A stretch of 64,000 nucleotides of DNA from Calliopsis andreniformis (GCF_051401765.1 NC_135066.1:19385001-19449000), one strand, 5' to 3'; shown: positions 24,263-38,530, counted from the stretch's first letter. Made by a program: numbers and translations. The notes: generated by a model not told the origin, from the sequence alone.

Positions 24263-24566
24263 CATCAAAATAGTGTAGACACACTTGACTTCACTAGTAT
24301 CTGGAGGTAGCACTTGATCGCCCATGTATCTCATTAAGCAAAGGAAACACTCCACAGCTAAAGCACTCAATTCAGGATCAAGCCTCAGTAGACTCTGTTC
24401 TATCGGCATAGGACTGTACTTAACGAGATCCACCTGCTCTTTCCAGGTCCACTCCGCACCATTTTGCTGACCTTTGCTCTTCTTATTCTTTTTTTTGCTC
24501 TTCAGAGACTCGATAACTTTAAGAGAACCACTTATGGAACCATCTGCTGTTTTCAACATTTCAAAC
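24263..24566 (-). CDS. Myo10A: Myosin XV tail exon (MyTH4 first half)
   Basis: Acceptor TTTTTTCTACAG, one base to complete Lys, then 101 codons to donor ATG then GTGAGT. A lysine-rich loop (SLKSKKKNKKSKGQQ) interrupts the MyTH4 start; WTWKEQVDLVKYSPMPIEQS and LSALAVECFLCLMRYMGD follow, the latter being the conserved helix before the LRDE motif. The basic loop is longer than I expect for MyTH4 domains and may be insect-specific. Phases 2 and 0 at the two ends agree with the neighbours. Confidence 0.88.
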
Positions 24567-27486
24567 CTGTAGAAAAAAGATAGAATATTAGTCTAGCAGC
24601 TGAAACTTAGTCTAACAACTGTAGGAAATTTTAATTGCAAAGGAGGCTATCGAGATTAATTTATTGACGGAACGAAACTTCATGTCACCACCTATGACAC
24701 TTCAGGTGACATAGGTAATGGTCTTCCAAAAAGGAAGACGTTTCCTTGCAGGAGTAGTAAACCATGAATGGAATTTCCATTGCAAGCTATCGTTACAAAG
24801 AACGAAAAAGTCCCATTAAGAGTACTGGCTGAATGGTTATCTCTTATAACAGTCATGTTTATTAAGTTTACTGTAGTTAGATGATCCTTCTTTAACTTCA
24901 TTTTAGGTAGCTTGCAGCTTTGTTACGTTTTCTTAGATTTATTTCTCTTATACTTTATGTGCTACATTCTTAATTTATTTTTAGAGTTTTTGAATGAAAA
25001 ATGTTTCCCTTCAATGAATGTATAGAACACTATCTGAAGCAAAGTCCGCAAATGTGTGTGTTTTAGTTTACATACAATTTATAGTCCACGTGACTGAGTC
25101 GATAGTAATTAGACATATTCCATCTACGTAACCTTTATCAGTTACTTTTTGTTAGTCATAAATAATATAATATATCGCAGTTGGCTGTACATTTTTAACA
25201 AATTTATGCAAATACTTTCATATATTCCAGGTCAAAGTATAATGTCGGGTCATCGAATAAGAACCACGAATATTACAAGAAGTAGTATTTCCCCTTTCGT
25301 TGGTATTTAATTATTTTATTGTATGTATTTTGATTTTTGTTATAAAAGGCTAATTAAAAAAATAATTAACATGAGGACAGAAAAGGCATTTCAAACATGA
25401 AAAAGACTTTTGTTCCTAGATTTCTTATAAGTGATAACGCACCTCAGCGTCGAATCAAGAAAAATGAGAATATTAAGTATCGCCAATTATATAAAGGAGA
25501 ATGTTTTATTAACTCGTAACTTTTTAGTGGTCCTAATTTAATGGCTTGTAACTATAGAAAGGAGACTAATAAAAATAGCAATCTTTATTACATGTACTTT
25601 GTAGATTCAACAACTTTTACTTTATAATTAGATTGAATTTCTATCTAAATTAAGGAACTTTAACATTTGCGCAAGAAATATAAAATGCACATAATATACA
25701 AAATTGTACAATATACTGAAACTAAAGTACACATTATAGTACTTGAAGGTACGATATATTATATTTAGGTATGTTTATGAAGATATAAACTTTACATAAA
25801 CATTCGTGGTCTACTTATAACACTATCTAAACTCCATTTTAGGTGAAAAGCGTTTATTTTGTACAAATTAAATTTAGTTTTACGAAAAATACAAGTTAAA
25901 ACATAGAATATTAAAAAATTGTAAAGGATAATTAAATATTACACACTTCCTTATGAAATCCATTTCTGCACAAAGTTTGACACTACAAGATTGTCCCATT
26001 CTTACATTCTTACAAAATACAATTAATCCCAAATTTGTTTATGAAGGACTATTAAATTGACGCGTTCAAGTTCTGAAGATACTTGAAAGTCTACATGAAA
26101 ATTAAGAAAAGTGATCAGAAAATAAACATACAAGTTGTAAATGAAGAAAATGAAAGAAAAACGTACATCATAGTAATTTTTAAACAGTTAACTAATGATT
26201 TAATTACAGTAGCGAAATAAATTTAGATTACTGTATAAATATTATATATTTCGAACAGGCAGTTCAAATTCAACATTTACGGCAGTATGTATCCATATTC
26301 AATATTCTTGTTCTAATACAATTTTGTTAGTATTTAACAAAAAATAACACTCTGTAGCTTTTTCACGAAAGATAGAACACAGATATGAAACGGTTACGAA
26401 TCGATTCGACGGACAAGTCCAAGCTTGACAGATCGGTTTTCAGTTATAGACACGAAACGAAACGTTTTGAAACGGTAACTCGCGAACGACGTCTAAAGAA
26501 GACAAGGGGGACTTAGTTGAGCGTTCACCAAGATGGTCGATACATACTGCTCTGAGAACCGCAGCACGTTATGCTTTCTCAACATGGGCAATTCACATTC
26601 TTGCGTAAGGCTGGCTAATTAGTCTTTAACATTAATTTCCCTTTTATTACAATGCCTCAATTTGACAAAGCGTCTTTGCTTCGAATAAAATTTCAAAGAT
26701 GGGGATAAAGTATTTTTAAATAATCATTGATTCATGTCTGGTATAGTATGCAGCACTTTGTAAACTAAGAAATTAGAATTACTTAATTAAAAATAGTGAG
26801 TAGTGTCTTATTGCAATTTTCAGCGTAGGTAATGAAAATATCTAAGTAGGTGTTTACCTATTACGACTGAGATGATATGTTGTGTTGAAGTAAGTATTCT
26901 AGTAACCATAAGTCATTTATCCAAATTTGGGTAACTATAAGTCATTATGCAGAATTTTGATTTGAAAACTTCCTACCCAAGTTTTATGGTTTATTTTCGA
27001 ATTCATTGACATTTTTAACGTTATTTGAAGAATAACTTTATTTTTAATTAAAAATCTATATAATTTTGTTTCTATGAAAACAAGAAACTTTTGTATTCAA
27101 TATTTTGTTATAATTTTTCATTTTTAAAAAATATTCAAATTCCAGAAAAAGACTAATGCGATGCAATAAAGAAGCGAATATATTTTGATGTATTTTTTAA
27201 AATCATTTAATACATACACTTAATTGATCTATAATGTTAGTATAGACGTATACAATAATATCATACCTATATAGTATATGTATGTACAGAGTAAGCTAAA
27301 AGTCATTTTCGCATTGCGAAACATAATTTCTAGCAGTATTTAATTCTAATTAATACTTAAAAAGTATACTTTAACTAAAAAAGTTGGTAATGGACTAACT
27401 AACTGGTAATGGACTAACTGGACTGAATTGTGAAACTTGAAAAGTAATTACTTGTAGATAATTTTGACAGTAAACTAAATACGTAC
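24567..27486. other. Myosin XV intron with a CpG-richer patch
   Basis: AT-rich intron. At about 26390-26610 there is a patch with many CG dinucleotides and a possible plus-strand first exon, described separately. No mobile element was recognised. Confidence 0.5.
26533..26604 (+). other. Candidate plus-strand first coding exon (weak)
   Basis: In a CpG-richer patch, ATG in the context CAAGATGG opens a frame of 24 codons to a donor-like TGC then GTAAGG. A second in-frame ATG at 26584 would start MGNSHSC, which fits an N-myristoylation signal (Gly2, Ser6). No following plus-strand exon was found, so this remains a possibility only. Confidence 0.2.
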
Positions 27487-27863
27487 TTCTCTGTGCTCTG
27501 TCTGAAGTTCAACATGGCGTACTGCAAAAGAGAGTGTTTTCCGTCATTGACAACTGGCCCGCTCTCGTAAATACCATCCTCCTGTACCCTGCTATTATCT
27601 TCCGGTTGTCGCCATTCCTGATTCGGGCTAAGCCGTTGATTCTGTTGGTTTTTCTGATGATTCGTTTGATTTGTTGCCGACACATGGTTCGACACATGAC
27701 TGGAGAGTACGTGATTCTCGTGATTCGAGATAACGTTGTTAGACTGGCCATGAGACAACGCATGATTCGAGGAGCCGTGACTCGTCTGCGACTGGATTGA
27801 TTTCGAGATCTGGGACACGTGATTCTCGTGATGGTTCGACTTGTGCAGCGGCTTCTGATCAAT
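27487..27863 (-). CDS. Myo10A: Myosin XV tail exon (low-complexity linker and MyTH4 start)
   Basis: Acceptor TGATTTACAG then 125 codons plus two bases to donor GAA then GTACGT. The first 75 residues are rich in Ser, His, Asn and Gln (SHGSSNHALSHGQSNNVIS), a flexible linker with no fold. After a Pro/Gln/Glu stretch the peptide GKHSLLQYAMLNFRQSTEK is the first helix of the MyTH4 domain, continued in the next exon as FEMLK. It starts in phase 0. The upstream exon is uncertain: the only candidate in the window is the 43160-41886 exon; the full-length myosin would instead use exons outside the window or missed here. Confidence 0.82.
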
Positions 27864-28934
27864 CTGTAAATCAATCAGGAGTATTTGTTAATTTCCTTTG
27901 GTAATCAAGGGAGATTATTCATGCTTCTATGTATCTCTCGAGCAGTGATGTCTTCCTTTTGAAAAGTAGAGAATAAGACGTTTACATAAATAAAATACGA
28001 TTTCACAGATAAAATATTGTGTTGCTGGCATAGCATACTTATGCTATTATTATTGTTAACATTTAATATAGGAATAAACTTATATAGGAAGACAACTGTG
28101 TAAGTATGACCACTGAAATTGTGTGGATACCCCTTTCAGCAATGTTTAAATAAATTGATATGGTTTCGTCTAAAAACGTGAAAGTGAAATTGATTTTTGG
28201 TTAAATTAAAAGTTTTTTGATCATTTTCACTATTGCAATTTGTTGACGGTATATACGTTATTGCTAAAGATGAATGCTGAACTCAAGGTCATTTGGAGGT
28301 TATAGTACTGTAAGTCATTGAACTCGTTTTAACATCAGCTACAACGCTGTCAATTCGAAAACATATTGTGTCATCTAAAAAAGTCGCCATGACTTTTTAT
28401 TGAGAAAAACATTTTTTAGCAATTTTTAATATTGCAATTTGTAGCTGATAGAAATCTCATTTATTTTTATAGAAAACATTTTTTTTGAGATTATCGGACG
28501 TGCTCGAAAAATCATGCACACCATTTTAATGGGCATTCTGTATAACATACTTAATTCTTTTCAGAGATCAGTTTATGTATTATAGACTTACGACTCATTC
28601 TTCACTCCGGACGATTAATCCTTGATAATGAGATCAATGTATATAGCTATTGACAAATCAATTTTGTCTTATTAAAGACGTGAATGAAAGTGACTTTCAT
28701 TTTTATTGCTCACTCATGTATTTTAATGAGGGTAATAAATGAGTCTATGTACGTATAATATGTCGAACAGTTTTGGAGGGTAGGTTCTGGACACGAAGAC
28801 AATGAAACAGTTGTGCCCGCAAACTCTTACTTTTTTAGTTGTATGCTATTTTATATTGCATACGATATGATACTTTTTTTAAGATCCATGGCCATGCACC
28901 GTGTGCCACTCATTTAGAACATTGAGATATGTAA

Positions 28935-29047
28935 GTAGGGTAAGAGACCCTGTTACTGTGCCCGAGCCTACTATTGTGCTTTCCATATAAAATCTATATA
29001 AAACACAGTAATAGGTTCAGATACAGTAATAAGGTTACTTACCCTAC
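28935..29047. repeat. 113-bp imperfect hairpin
   Basis: The arms begin with the perfectly inverted GTAGGGTAAG at both edges and pair over about 50 bases at roughly 75 percent, including TTACTGT and GCCTACTATTGTG-like words. No coding content. Either a very small MITE or a hairpin RNA; size alone does not decide. Confidence 0.55.
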
Positions 29048-29100
29048 ACATTTCGGAGCCTAGTAGAAATATAAAGGAGATATCACACCGAATAGATAAG

Positions 29101-29290
29101 TATTTGCTGGGCCAACGTTTTATACAATATAAAATACATAGCGTATAATTAAAAAAGTGTAACTAAAAGCGTATGTAGAACCTACTTTAAACTGCTCTAT
29201 GTTTTTCCTATTGTTTATGGGTTTTGGGCCAGCATTTTACAGAATACAAAATGGAGTATAACTAGAGAATTAGACACTTTTAGGTATATG
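29101..29290. repeat. Diverged direct repeat
   Basis: GGGCCAACGTTTTATACAAT and GGGCCAGCATTTTACAGAAT start two similar blocks about 115 bases apart, each continuing into related GTATAA words. Old tandem duplication. Confidence 0.4.
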
Positions 29291-32009
29291 TGATAATATA
29301 TAAGATTATATTAAACCTTCAAATATTAAAACTAAACCTATTTTCATTTTTAAGAATTCTGAAAAGAAATTTGTAATTCTACATGATAAAAGCAGAGATG
29401 AGCAAAATTTGGGAAATCAATGACAAATAAACTTCTATACATTCGCAACAAACAAGTAAACTTTTGATTCACAAATTTATTTCAACACATAATCTAAGCT
29501 CAAAAATAACCTTTAATCGGGTAATCTATTTGATTAGAAAGAACTACTTTGCATAACTATCTGAGGTAAATATTTATTTGAAATAGTTCAAATAACAATC
29601 ATCCTTAATTCATAATTCATTCGACCATGGTTAATTCAATAAATTCATGCAAATGGCGTATGTACAATAAGCTGCTAAATATATTATTGTGTTATTCACT
29701 TTAAAACTTTCAAATAGAACATTTTCAATCTTTCCAAGAATAGAGATAAACTCTTAGCTTTCATAATGAAATATACATTCTAAATCAAACGTTGATTTAC
29801 TTTCTAATTCATTTTCTGAAAGTGAATCTATCTTTTTATGGACATGAAATACAACAGTTCATACAAGGTTCATACAGTAGTTTATTTTCACTTTATGAAC
29901 TTTAAGTAATTTTTTCATTACTTTATTCAAAACATACTCTCAAACTTGATGACTACATGTCTTCAATTATAGTGGTAATGACAAGAAACATTAGGCAATC
30001 GTTGTTAACAAGTCAGTGAATTCCTTAAACGTTAAGAAAGCAAGTGTCAATTTATTTTCTAGAAAACGCGAAATCGAACTTTCACACCTTTCCCAGGAGG
30101 AAAAACCCTAGTTTAGAGGAAAGGAAACGGTTTCACTTTTATCTAGGAACCTGACAAGTGCAAGTACATGAATTCTTTCATTGAAATTCTTTACATAGCG
30201 ATTTCTACTATCGTAAGTTCATACAATTATAAAGAAACTTAACAATTATTTTTTATAAATAATCAATACTAAATATGTCATTCTTTTCTTCTTTAGAGTT
30301 TATTTTTACTTGTCGTAAATATTTCTATGACACTCTTCATTTCGTAGAGACGATCATACTTTTGTAAACAAATTATTACTTTAATATTGAAATTTAAATT
30401 AGTAAAGTATTAAAATATTTGTGTAATGTTAGAATCTGAACTCTTTATAACAAGTCAAGACTATTTTTCATTTTGGATATCTATACATGCATAGTGTAAT
30501 ATGATGCAATATATTTTTGTTATTCTTCTCATACTTACACTAAATGTAGTGCTTAGAAGCTAAAATTATGCCGAGTGTACAAGTATATATTAATAGGATT
30601 TATTCCACTTACAGACGTAGCAATATCTATACGTTACAAGTCGTACTTTTTTACTTTTTTAAACTCTGATATTTTTGCAACACATTATCAAAGAGGGCCT
30701 CGAACACGAAAAGGCCATCGATTGAAATATTACATTCTTTTATGATTGTAATTTTTTTTCAGTGGAGAAAATAGAATTAATTAAATTTTCGATTAAAATA
30801 ATGTGAAGCAGCAACAGTATTACTGTTTGTTGATCTATCTATTCACGAAATCATGTGATATACACAGTACCTTTTTTAAGTAAATATAGTAAAATATCTT
30901 TTGAAAAACTAATATTATAAATGTTTTTTCTGTTCATGAAATAGTAGGGGAGATTTGGAGGTCGACTCTTTTTTTAAACGCAAAATTATATTTTTTATTT
31001 TGGAATCCATTTTTACGATTCTATCCTATATTCTATTCTATAATCTTCTATATTCTATATCTTTTTGTCTGAAACATTTCGTTATACGGTCTCTATCTTT
31101 TAAGACATTTAGAGCAACAAAATTTAACTGAATAACTGCAAAATTTAACTTGACTTTTATTAATTTTAAAGAAAAATTGCAATAAACAATAATTGTTTAT
31201 TATATTTAAAAAAAAAAAAAAAAAAGAAAACAGATAAAACGAATTAAATCTCATAGTTTTGATACATTCTTTTTTTTCTAGAGTCCCGGAAATCTTATCG
31301 TTACTAGAAGTATCACATCGGTGATTACAAGTACATTCCACGTCGATAATTAAAAAATTGCGTTGCACTTTTCACGAACGAGCTGTTTGCCTGACACGTT
31401 GAACATCGCTTGAAATATACAACCAGAAACTTCGGTCTGATATTTTAATAATGAACATTTACTGTTGTGTTATCTGCATCAAAATGAAATTACATTGGAC
31501 GTAAATTACAGGTGTAAAACCTTCGTACATTGCAGACATGTCGCTCTGGTTTCGCCAGTAATTTACGCGAAGGTTTCTCGACCTTTCCTAGTATTCATTT
31601 TCTCTTTCGACTGTCATTTCCTGCTTTTCACCGACGGATATCTCATTGTCAGATCCAACGATCACTCTCGAGAACGAGGGAACGGGTTTCCACGCACACG
31701 AGAGCCAGTGCAGGAATGCAAGCAATAACACCATTAACAAGATACAAATATCGTTTTCTTCATTTACACGAATGAAATTTTTCGAGGCACGTTGTTAGTA
31801 AATACTTAATACTCAAATGATCCACAACTGATTTTTCTGTATTAATATTAGATAGAAAAATACCGTGTTATCTCGATATAACTTCCGATTTCAAGTAGTA
31901 AGATTGTTTTGAGATAACATTGTAATAAACGAAAACTACAGTTTGGGAATACTAACATTATAATAGAGAACGAGTATGTATGTTCGTATTAAAGCTCAGA
32001 TAGACAGTA

Positions 32010-32290
32010 TTAGAAATTGGAATTTTGAAGATCGGAACAAATATATAAAAAGATAGATTTTGAAATTTTGAAAATTAAAGTTTGAGAGCTTGAATGGTTT
32101 GAATCATCAGAATTTTTAAATTTAAAGATTTGAGAATTTACATTTTATATAAATATTCCAAAATATGAAAACTTAGAGATTTGAAATATTGAAAGCATGG
32201 AATATTTAAAAGTTCAAAATGTGAAAATTTAGGATATCCGAGACACTTAAAGATTTAGAAATTTGGAATTTTAAAAAGCTAAACGTACCT
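32010..32290. repeat. Degenerate GAAATTT/AAATTTGA repeat
   Basis: Successive words such as GAAATTTTGAAAATT, AAGATTTGAGAATTT and TAGAAATTTGGAATTTT recur every 10-15 bases without an exact unit. A similar degenerate tract on the other strand occurs at about 44170-44360. Confidence 0.5.
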
Positions 32291-35200
32291 ATTTTAGATA
32301 CATATGTGTAAATTCGAAGATTTGAACATTTTGATTGATGATTTCACATGAAAGACTTAATGCTGTGTTATAAAATAGTAACGCAAGAATAATAAATTTA
32401 ATGATAATTTGTGATCCAACAAGGTAAAAGTATTTTACTGTTTTGAAAGATTTAATGAAAATAGAAATTAGTTACCTGTTCGATAATGTATGCACATACA
32501 TAAACATGAACTGCATCAAAACTATTTTTTTAAAAACTTTTTCAGACTACCTAAACACTGTTTTATTTTTTGTATTGACTTTTTATTTTTTTTTCTTATC
32601 CCAAGAGGAGTGCCAGAAGAAGAGTCTAACAGAGTAATAGCAACTCTGTTAGAATAGAGATCCGTTTGGATAGAGATTCTAGAAGAAATAAATTGACAGT
32701 AATTCTGATACACATATGGTTCTGCAACGCTTGTAATATTGTGAAAGTTGAAGTTTATAGCTTCGCATGATTGCCATTATTATTTTCCTCGGCTGACACA
32801 TATTTAGTAAATTGTCATCTCTTTTCTTTAAGATAGTAATTCTTGCTTGATGCTTTTGAATGGAAATGATATTGCAATAAAGCAATATCTACAATTTCAC
32901 ATCAATACTACAATTTTCACTGTAATAAATAGCTATTACATGAAGAAGAAAGGTAATATTTAGTATGATCCTAATTCTTATAAACATTAAGACAATTTAT
33001 TTGAAATTATTATTAAAAGACGGCAGTTAAGTCCAAAATAACTAAGTATTCGATACACTAAATAACAATTTTTAAATGCATCTTACAAGGATATTACGAG
33101 TAAGAATATTTAGAAAATTATAAAAAGAATGTGTTTTAATCCATTTATGATAAATAAAAGTTAATATGTACTGTTATAGCCGTACTAAGTAAAAGTGTAA
33201 TTAAATAAAATTAGATAAAAATAAAACTTTATGAACTTTAAAAACGATGAAGTAATTGTTTTTTCTTTATTTTGTGTCGCAATCTGCAATGTCATCAATT
33301 AATAACTTTTCTTTTAAACGATTCATGCTTTTTCACGTCCTAAGTACCTATTAGGAAATGGAATATATGTATACGTGTTTTGTCATTACGTTTAAATTTT
33401 TACGTATAGAAAAGGTACTATGAATATTCTTTTTACTCACCATCAGGAGTACAGACTCGCGCCAAATACATACACATCACGAGTGGTGGGTGTAGTTTCT
33501 ATTTCTATTATTTCTGAGTTTCATAGTTTTAACTACATGTGTAATTTCTACCTACAGCCTGATTTTCTTAAACAACTCAAGTAATATACTATATTTCAAC
33601 TTCAAATAAGATAGCAAATTATCAACATGACTATAAAAATTATAATAATGATTATCAATAATATCAAGTATGACAAGAAAGCAGACCCGAAAAAGAAAAA
33701 GTAAACATTTAAACAAGTTTCAACATAGTTAGAGTTTAATTGGAGTTCCAAAAATTTTATAACAATAGCAAGTTGATAAGTTATTTGAAAAATGTTAAGA
33801 AGTTGTTAATAATGGCGGTAAGAAAGTATCGGTGCAACCAGAATCATCTGAGCTGGATGCACCTACGTAAGGTACGTAGTTTTGGGAGGAAATGGCAGAG
33901 CGATAGAACTTGAACGTACATATATGAGTGAGTGAAATAAGCAGATGTTGACCCTGGCCTAGATAATCGTTAATGCATCCGAACATCGTAAAAGACGATG
34001 GAGCACACTGTGGGTAAGTATTTAGTTACGTGCGTAAGTGTGGCACTAATACGAACGCTCCATTTGATTTTCTCCGGCCTGTTTGCCGGATACACTTCAT
34101 TATATTTCCTACATGTACGTACGTGTATATCTGGAAACATACACCATATCTGAATGCAGATATTTAGAAACCGTTCTGCAATCGCGTTATTTTGCACGTT
34201 TCAGAGCGCAAACAGTGTACTGTGCCAAACTATGAATAATATAGTGACTATAGTTTAATTTAAATTCACACAATCGAATTCTCTAAAGATTTTACATTTT
34301 ATATAATTTAACACTAGTTCAACCAAACCTTGATTACTAATATCCTCAGTTATACAAGATTTTTATTACCTATTTGGTGTACTAACGATAAGAGTAGGAT
34401 TAAAGTAGAATTGAAAGCAGACCGCGAATTACGATTCATTGTCAATTTAGGAAAATTTAGAAAATTAGATGTTAAAGGAACACTTTAATTTTGAATTTGA
34501 TCTACATTAAAATTGAGCAAATTAAACAAGAATTAAACGTAAAAATTTGATAGAAGATAGAAAAAAATAGTACAGCTCAGTAATTTCTGTAATTATTGAT
34601 TAATATTCTAAATGCATCTGTGAACGAACTTAATGAGTCACTATTAATTTTTTCGTCGAGCAATAGATCATAGTTAAGCATAATTACAGCAGTGTAATGC
34701 ATAACTGCATCCAGTACGTGACCCACTGGGTGTAGATTGTAGATATGTGTTACGTGGACACTACTTTTGTATTCAGTTCCTTGGCTTGCTTAGGATTCCT
34801 CTGTGCAAGAAAAGGAAGACCTCTAAAACAAAGATAGTACTAAGGCTCGGCAAACCAACGTATGCAGTTCTATTACTAATTCGATTCCTTATGTCTTTCC
34901 GTTAAAAATGATACTTAACACGATACAGTTTGAATAATTTGTAAAGAAATGGTTTGAACAATATTAACCTAACTTCATTAAAAATAGTCTGATTTACAGA
35001 GAATTTGGTATCATTTTAATTGGCAGAACATAAGAAATTCATCTGTATCACTCTTATAATAGTACCACGCACAATAACAAAGTTGATATTTTGAGGCAAA
35101 GCCAGAAACCTTCGATTGCCAGACCATAAACCGATGTGCGCTTGACGCCAACAAGCGAAGGACTCAAGGAGCCTCCTCCAGATTGCTGTTATTAGCAAAC

Positions 35201-37899
35201 ATGTTCATTACTACTTATTGAAAATCTCTAATTTTGGGATAAATTCTTTTAAAAGTAGTACGAATGAATCCCTTATATTCTGACGATAAGAATGATACCC
35301 AACACGACACAATTCGGATCACTAACAATCATTTGTATCATACCGTTAGATACCCGGGTGCAGTTAGGCGCTACAGACGGTACCACATATTAAAAACCTA
35401 CAATTTTTACTAAAACTAAGTAACTTAAAAAACTAAATAATTATAATTTTCTGGGTAAAGAGATAAGACAACACTGAGCGAAACTATGTGTAGGTACATA
35501 TATTGCACGTATCTAGGGACTCTTGAATTTTTTCCTAAATATAAATAAAAATCTTCAATTATTAAAGATATTTATCTTTTGTATCAATATTAAATGAAAT
35601 ATGCAACAGTTAAACACAAAAACTTAAAAAAAAAATAGATTAATAAAAAAATAGATTAACTGCATATTTTGAATTCATATGAACAAATTTGAAAGTATCT
35701 AAAAGTTCAATATCTAAAAAGTATTTCGTACGTGCCTAACTAAATAATAAAAGCAGGAAAGAGAATATTAAAAAAGAGAATCTTAGGTAGTCAGTTGTGA
35801 CGTCAGCGCTGTGCCAATAGCACTGTTTCAAGCACCATAAGATTGTAATTCATTCTTCGTTAGTTCTAATTAGTCAGAGAAGAAGGTCTTATAAAGCACT
35901 ATTAAATTTTGTTTAAATTGTCCCATGGTCATTCTCACTAGGCCCAACATAGCCTTGAGTTCTATTACCTATTCACAAAGTCTTGCTAATATCTTTGAGG
36001 TAGTAACAGAACAGGGCAAATTGAATTTATGATGCTTCAGAAACGTTTTTTATATGCACAGTGTCAATCAAAAGTAACACTCGTTGCTCGATAATCATGA
36101 CCTATCACGATTGCAATTCTACAACATATAAGCTTAAAATTGATTTACTTCACAAAAAAGAGAGTGGTGTTTACCTAACTTTCTTGTTAAAACTTTTAAA
36201 TAGCCATCTCCGTTGCCTTGACATTATTAGCAAAGATCTAAATACGCTGGAACGGAAAATAAAATTGTTTCTCTTACTCAAATCTATGTTTTTAATAAGA
36301 AGATTAGCACATGTAGATCCAGTAAACCAGCTTCATTTCAAGCTGCTAGAAATGAAATCGTAGTCATCGAAAGATTAAAAGATTTTACAATAGAACTTTG
36401 ATTAAACGAGTCCCAATTATTCATAGTCTCCTTTATTCAGAATTAGAAACTGTTATTAGCTTTAATTCAAATAAGCACATCGTGAAACTTGGACGAATTT
36501 AATAGTAGTCTACTGAATAGTAAACGAAAATAATAAAATTTACCATTAGAACAATGCTTTAAGTTTGAGTTTCATTTTATGTCGGCTAATTAAGGTTGTA
36601 CTGTACTTTGAAGTAATGCTTTAATAGATATTGCCTCAAACAATGCTTATAAATGTAAAATAAATAAATGAATAATCTTAAATTCGTGAAACCTTTAAAA
36701 CGTAGGGTTAAATGACAATGATCGCAACGATCGTGTATAGATTGTCATGTCAAATGATAAAAAAAACTATTTGCTTTTAATAGAATGTAATTTTAAGTTC
36801 CAAAGAATAGAGTTTACAATGACTTTATTACAGTCAAATCTTGATACCTTGAATACTAGGGCAAGAGCTAAAATCATCAAGTTATCAAGGCTTCGTTTTA
36901 CTGAAGTTTACAAATACGAGAAGTTCAACAAATAAAAATTCAACCTCCAAAGGCTTTGTTCAAGAGTCTATATTTTTCAACTTGTATAAGTTCAAAATAT
37001 GTACGTACCTACATGCTATATGCATAATTTAGTCATAAAAGTATTATACCAATTTTCGTATGGTACTATAATAAAATTGTTAATATCTCCGCGATTGTTC
37101 AAAAAATTGTTCATAATAGTACAACTACAAAAAATGTTCAACTTTCTAGTTTCTTAATCCTTGTAAATTATCCATGGATATTTTTCGTATTAGTTATTAA
37201 AACTTCAGTTAGTATAAATACAGCCTCCTCATTGTAATAGATAAGGGTTAAACGAAAAATAAATAAACTTAGCAAAAAATTAAGAAATCACCTCTACGAA
37301 GCCGAAAAATGGGGCTAAGTTCAAATAGTCTTAACTTTGGCAAAAATGACATACTGTTTTCAGATTTTAATTTTGTTGTTTTGTGGCAAAGTTATAGCGA
37401 TATAAACAGCAGTTTACATGTTTTTTTAAACATTAACCAATTTTCTAATACTTCATGGGGGGTAAAGAATTTTTTAGGTACATTGCATTTATACTAGTGA
37501 CTTCCTTCCTGTGTAAAGTAAGTATTTGCTGAATATTATATAATGTTTTTTGGTAAAGTTATTCAATTTTGAAGCAGAAACCGTCTTTTTGATTTTAATT
37601 GCTGCTGAAAGGCGATAGAATCATCATAGAACGTAAATAAAACAAGCAGTAGAAAGTTTAAGCTTTCCTTTTGAAGATGCATTGTTTACTTTAGCAATTT
37701 AATTAACATTTCGGTACACTAAATCTTTTTGAAAATATGCTTAAAAATGGTAAAATTTTCATTTTTTCTTTAACTCGTTGTACCTCGATAACGGCTGATC
37801 GCAGTATCATGATCTTAAGCTCATTTTAAAGCAGAGGATTTGGCGATTTGATTGAGCTCTGAATAAATCTGCTGTGACGATTCTTTCCCTATGGCATTT

Positions 37900-38530
37900 A
37901 TGTTTAAATTTACCGCTTTGCATAAAATGAGGCTTTTGCGTTAATTTGCGCGTCGTCCTTTCGTTCAAGCGAGTTCTCCTGTTTCGTACCCCTTACCCAC
38001 CAACGTCCGTGGCGAAAATATCCGAAAGCGTGCCGAATCCTTCCGACGTCACGCTTCTTAATGTATGTACTGTGTAAGCACGTGCGAATGTACATGCGGC
38101 CATGTACATATTCACACACATACGAGGTACAAATCCGACTGAACAACCTTCACGTGGTATTCCTTGGGTGACATTAATGCCGGTGGCACTGGATTTGAGG
38201 CAGTCAGGCAGCCGTTGAAGCCAGAGCGGAAATTTAAACATAAAGGCCATGAAATGAAAAATAATTTCCGTGTGACCTGAAGATGTGGAACGAAATAAGA
38301 AGAAACTCCGAGCATCATCAAGGCCATCCTGGTTCGTATTAATAGAAGGAGCGCTTATCGGTCGTAAAGCGTGTCAGTTGACGACCCTGTTTCGCGATAC
38401 GCACGTAAATCGTTGCGAAGGAAGGCTGCCTTCTATGCAAATGACGAGACTTATCGCGCGCATGTTAACTGTGTTGATTGACTACTACTTTTATTGCCCT
38501 CGCGAAGTTGATGGTTTTGCGTTTAACTGG
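37900..38530. promoter_or_regulatory. GC-richer island with clustered transcription-factor-like words
   Basis: This 600-base island stands out against the AT-rich intron. It includes CACGTG at about 38080 and 38152 (E-box), GACGTCAC (CRE-like) near 38045, and CTATGCAAAT (octamer-like) near 38435, and has no supported gene. A candidate enhancer or internal promoter by composition only. Confidence 0.3.

Noticed and set aside
27509..27874. 121-codon minus and 88-codon plus ORFs over the myosin linker exon
   Set aside because: Shadows of the low-complexity coding frame; their arginine-rich and hydrophobic products have no support.
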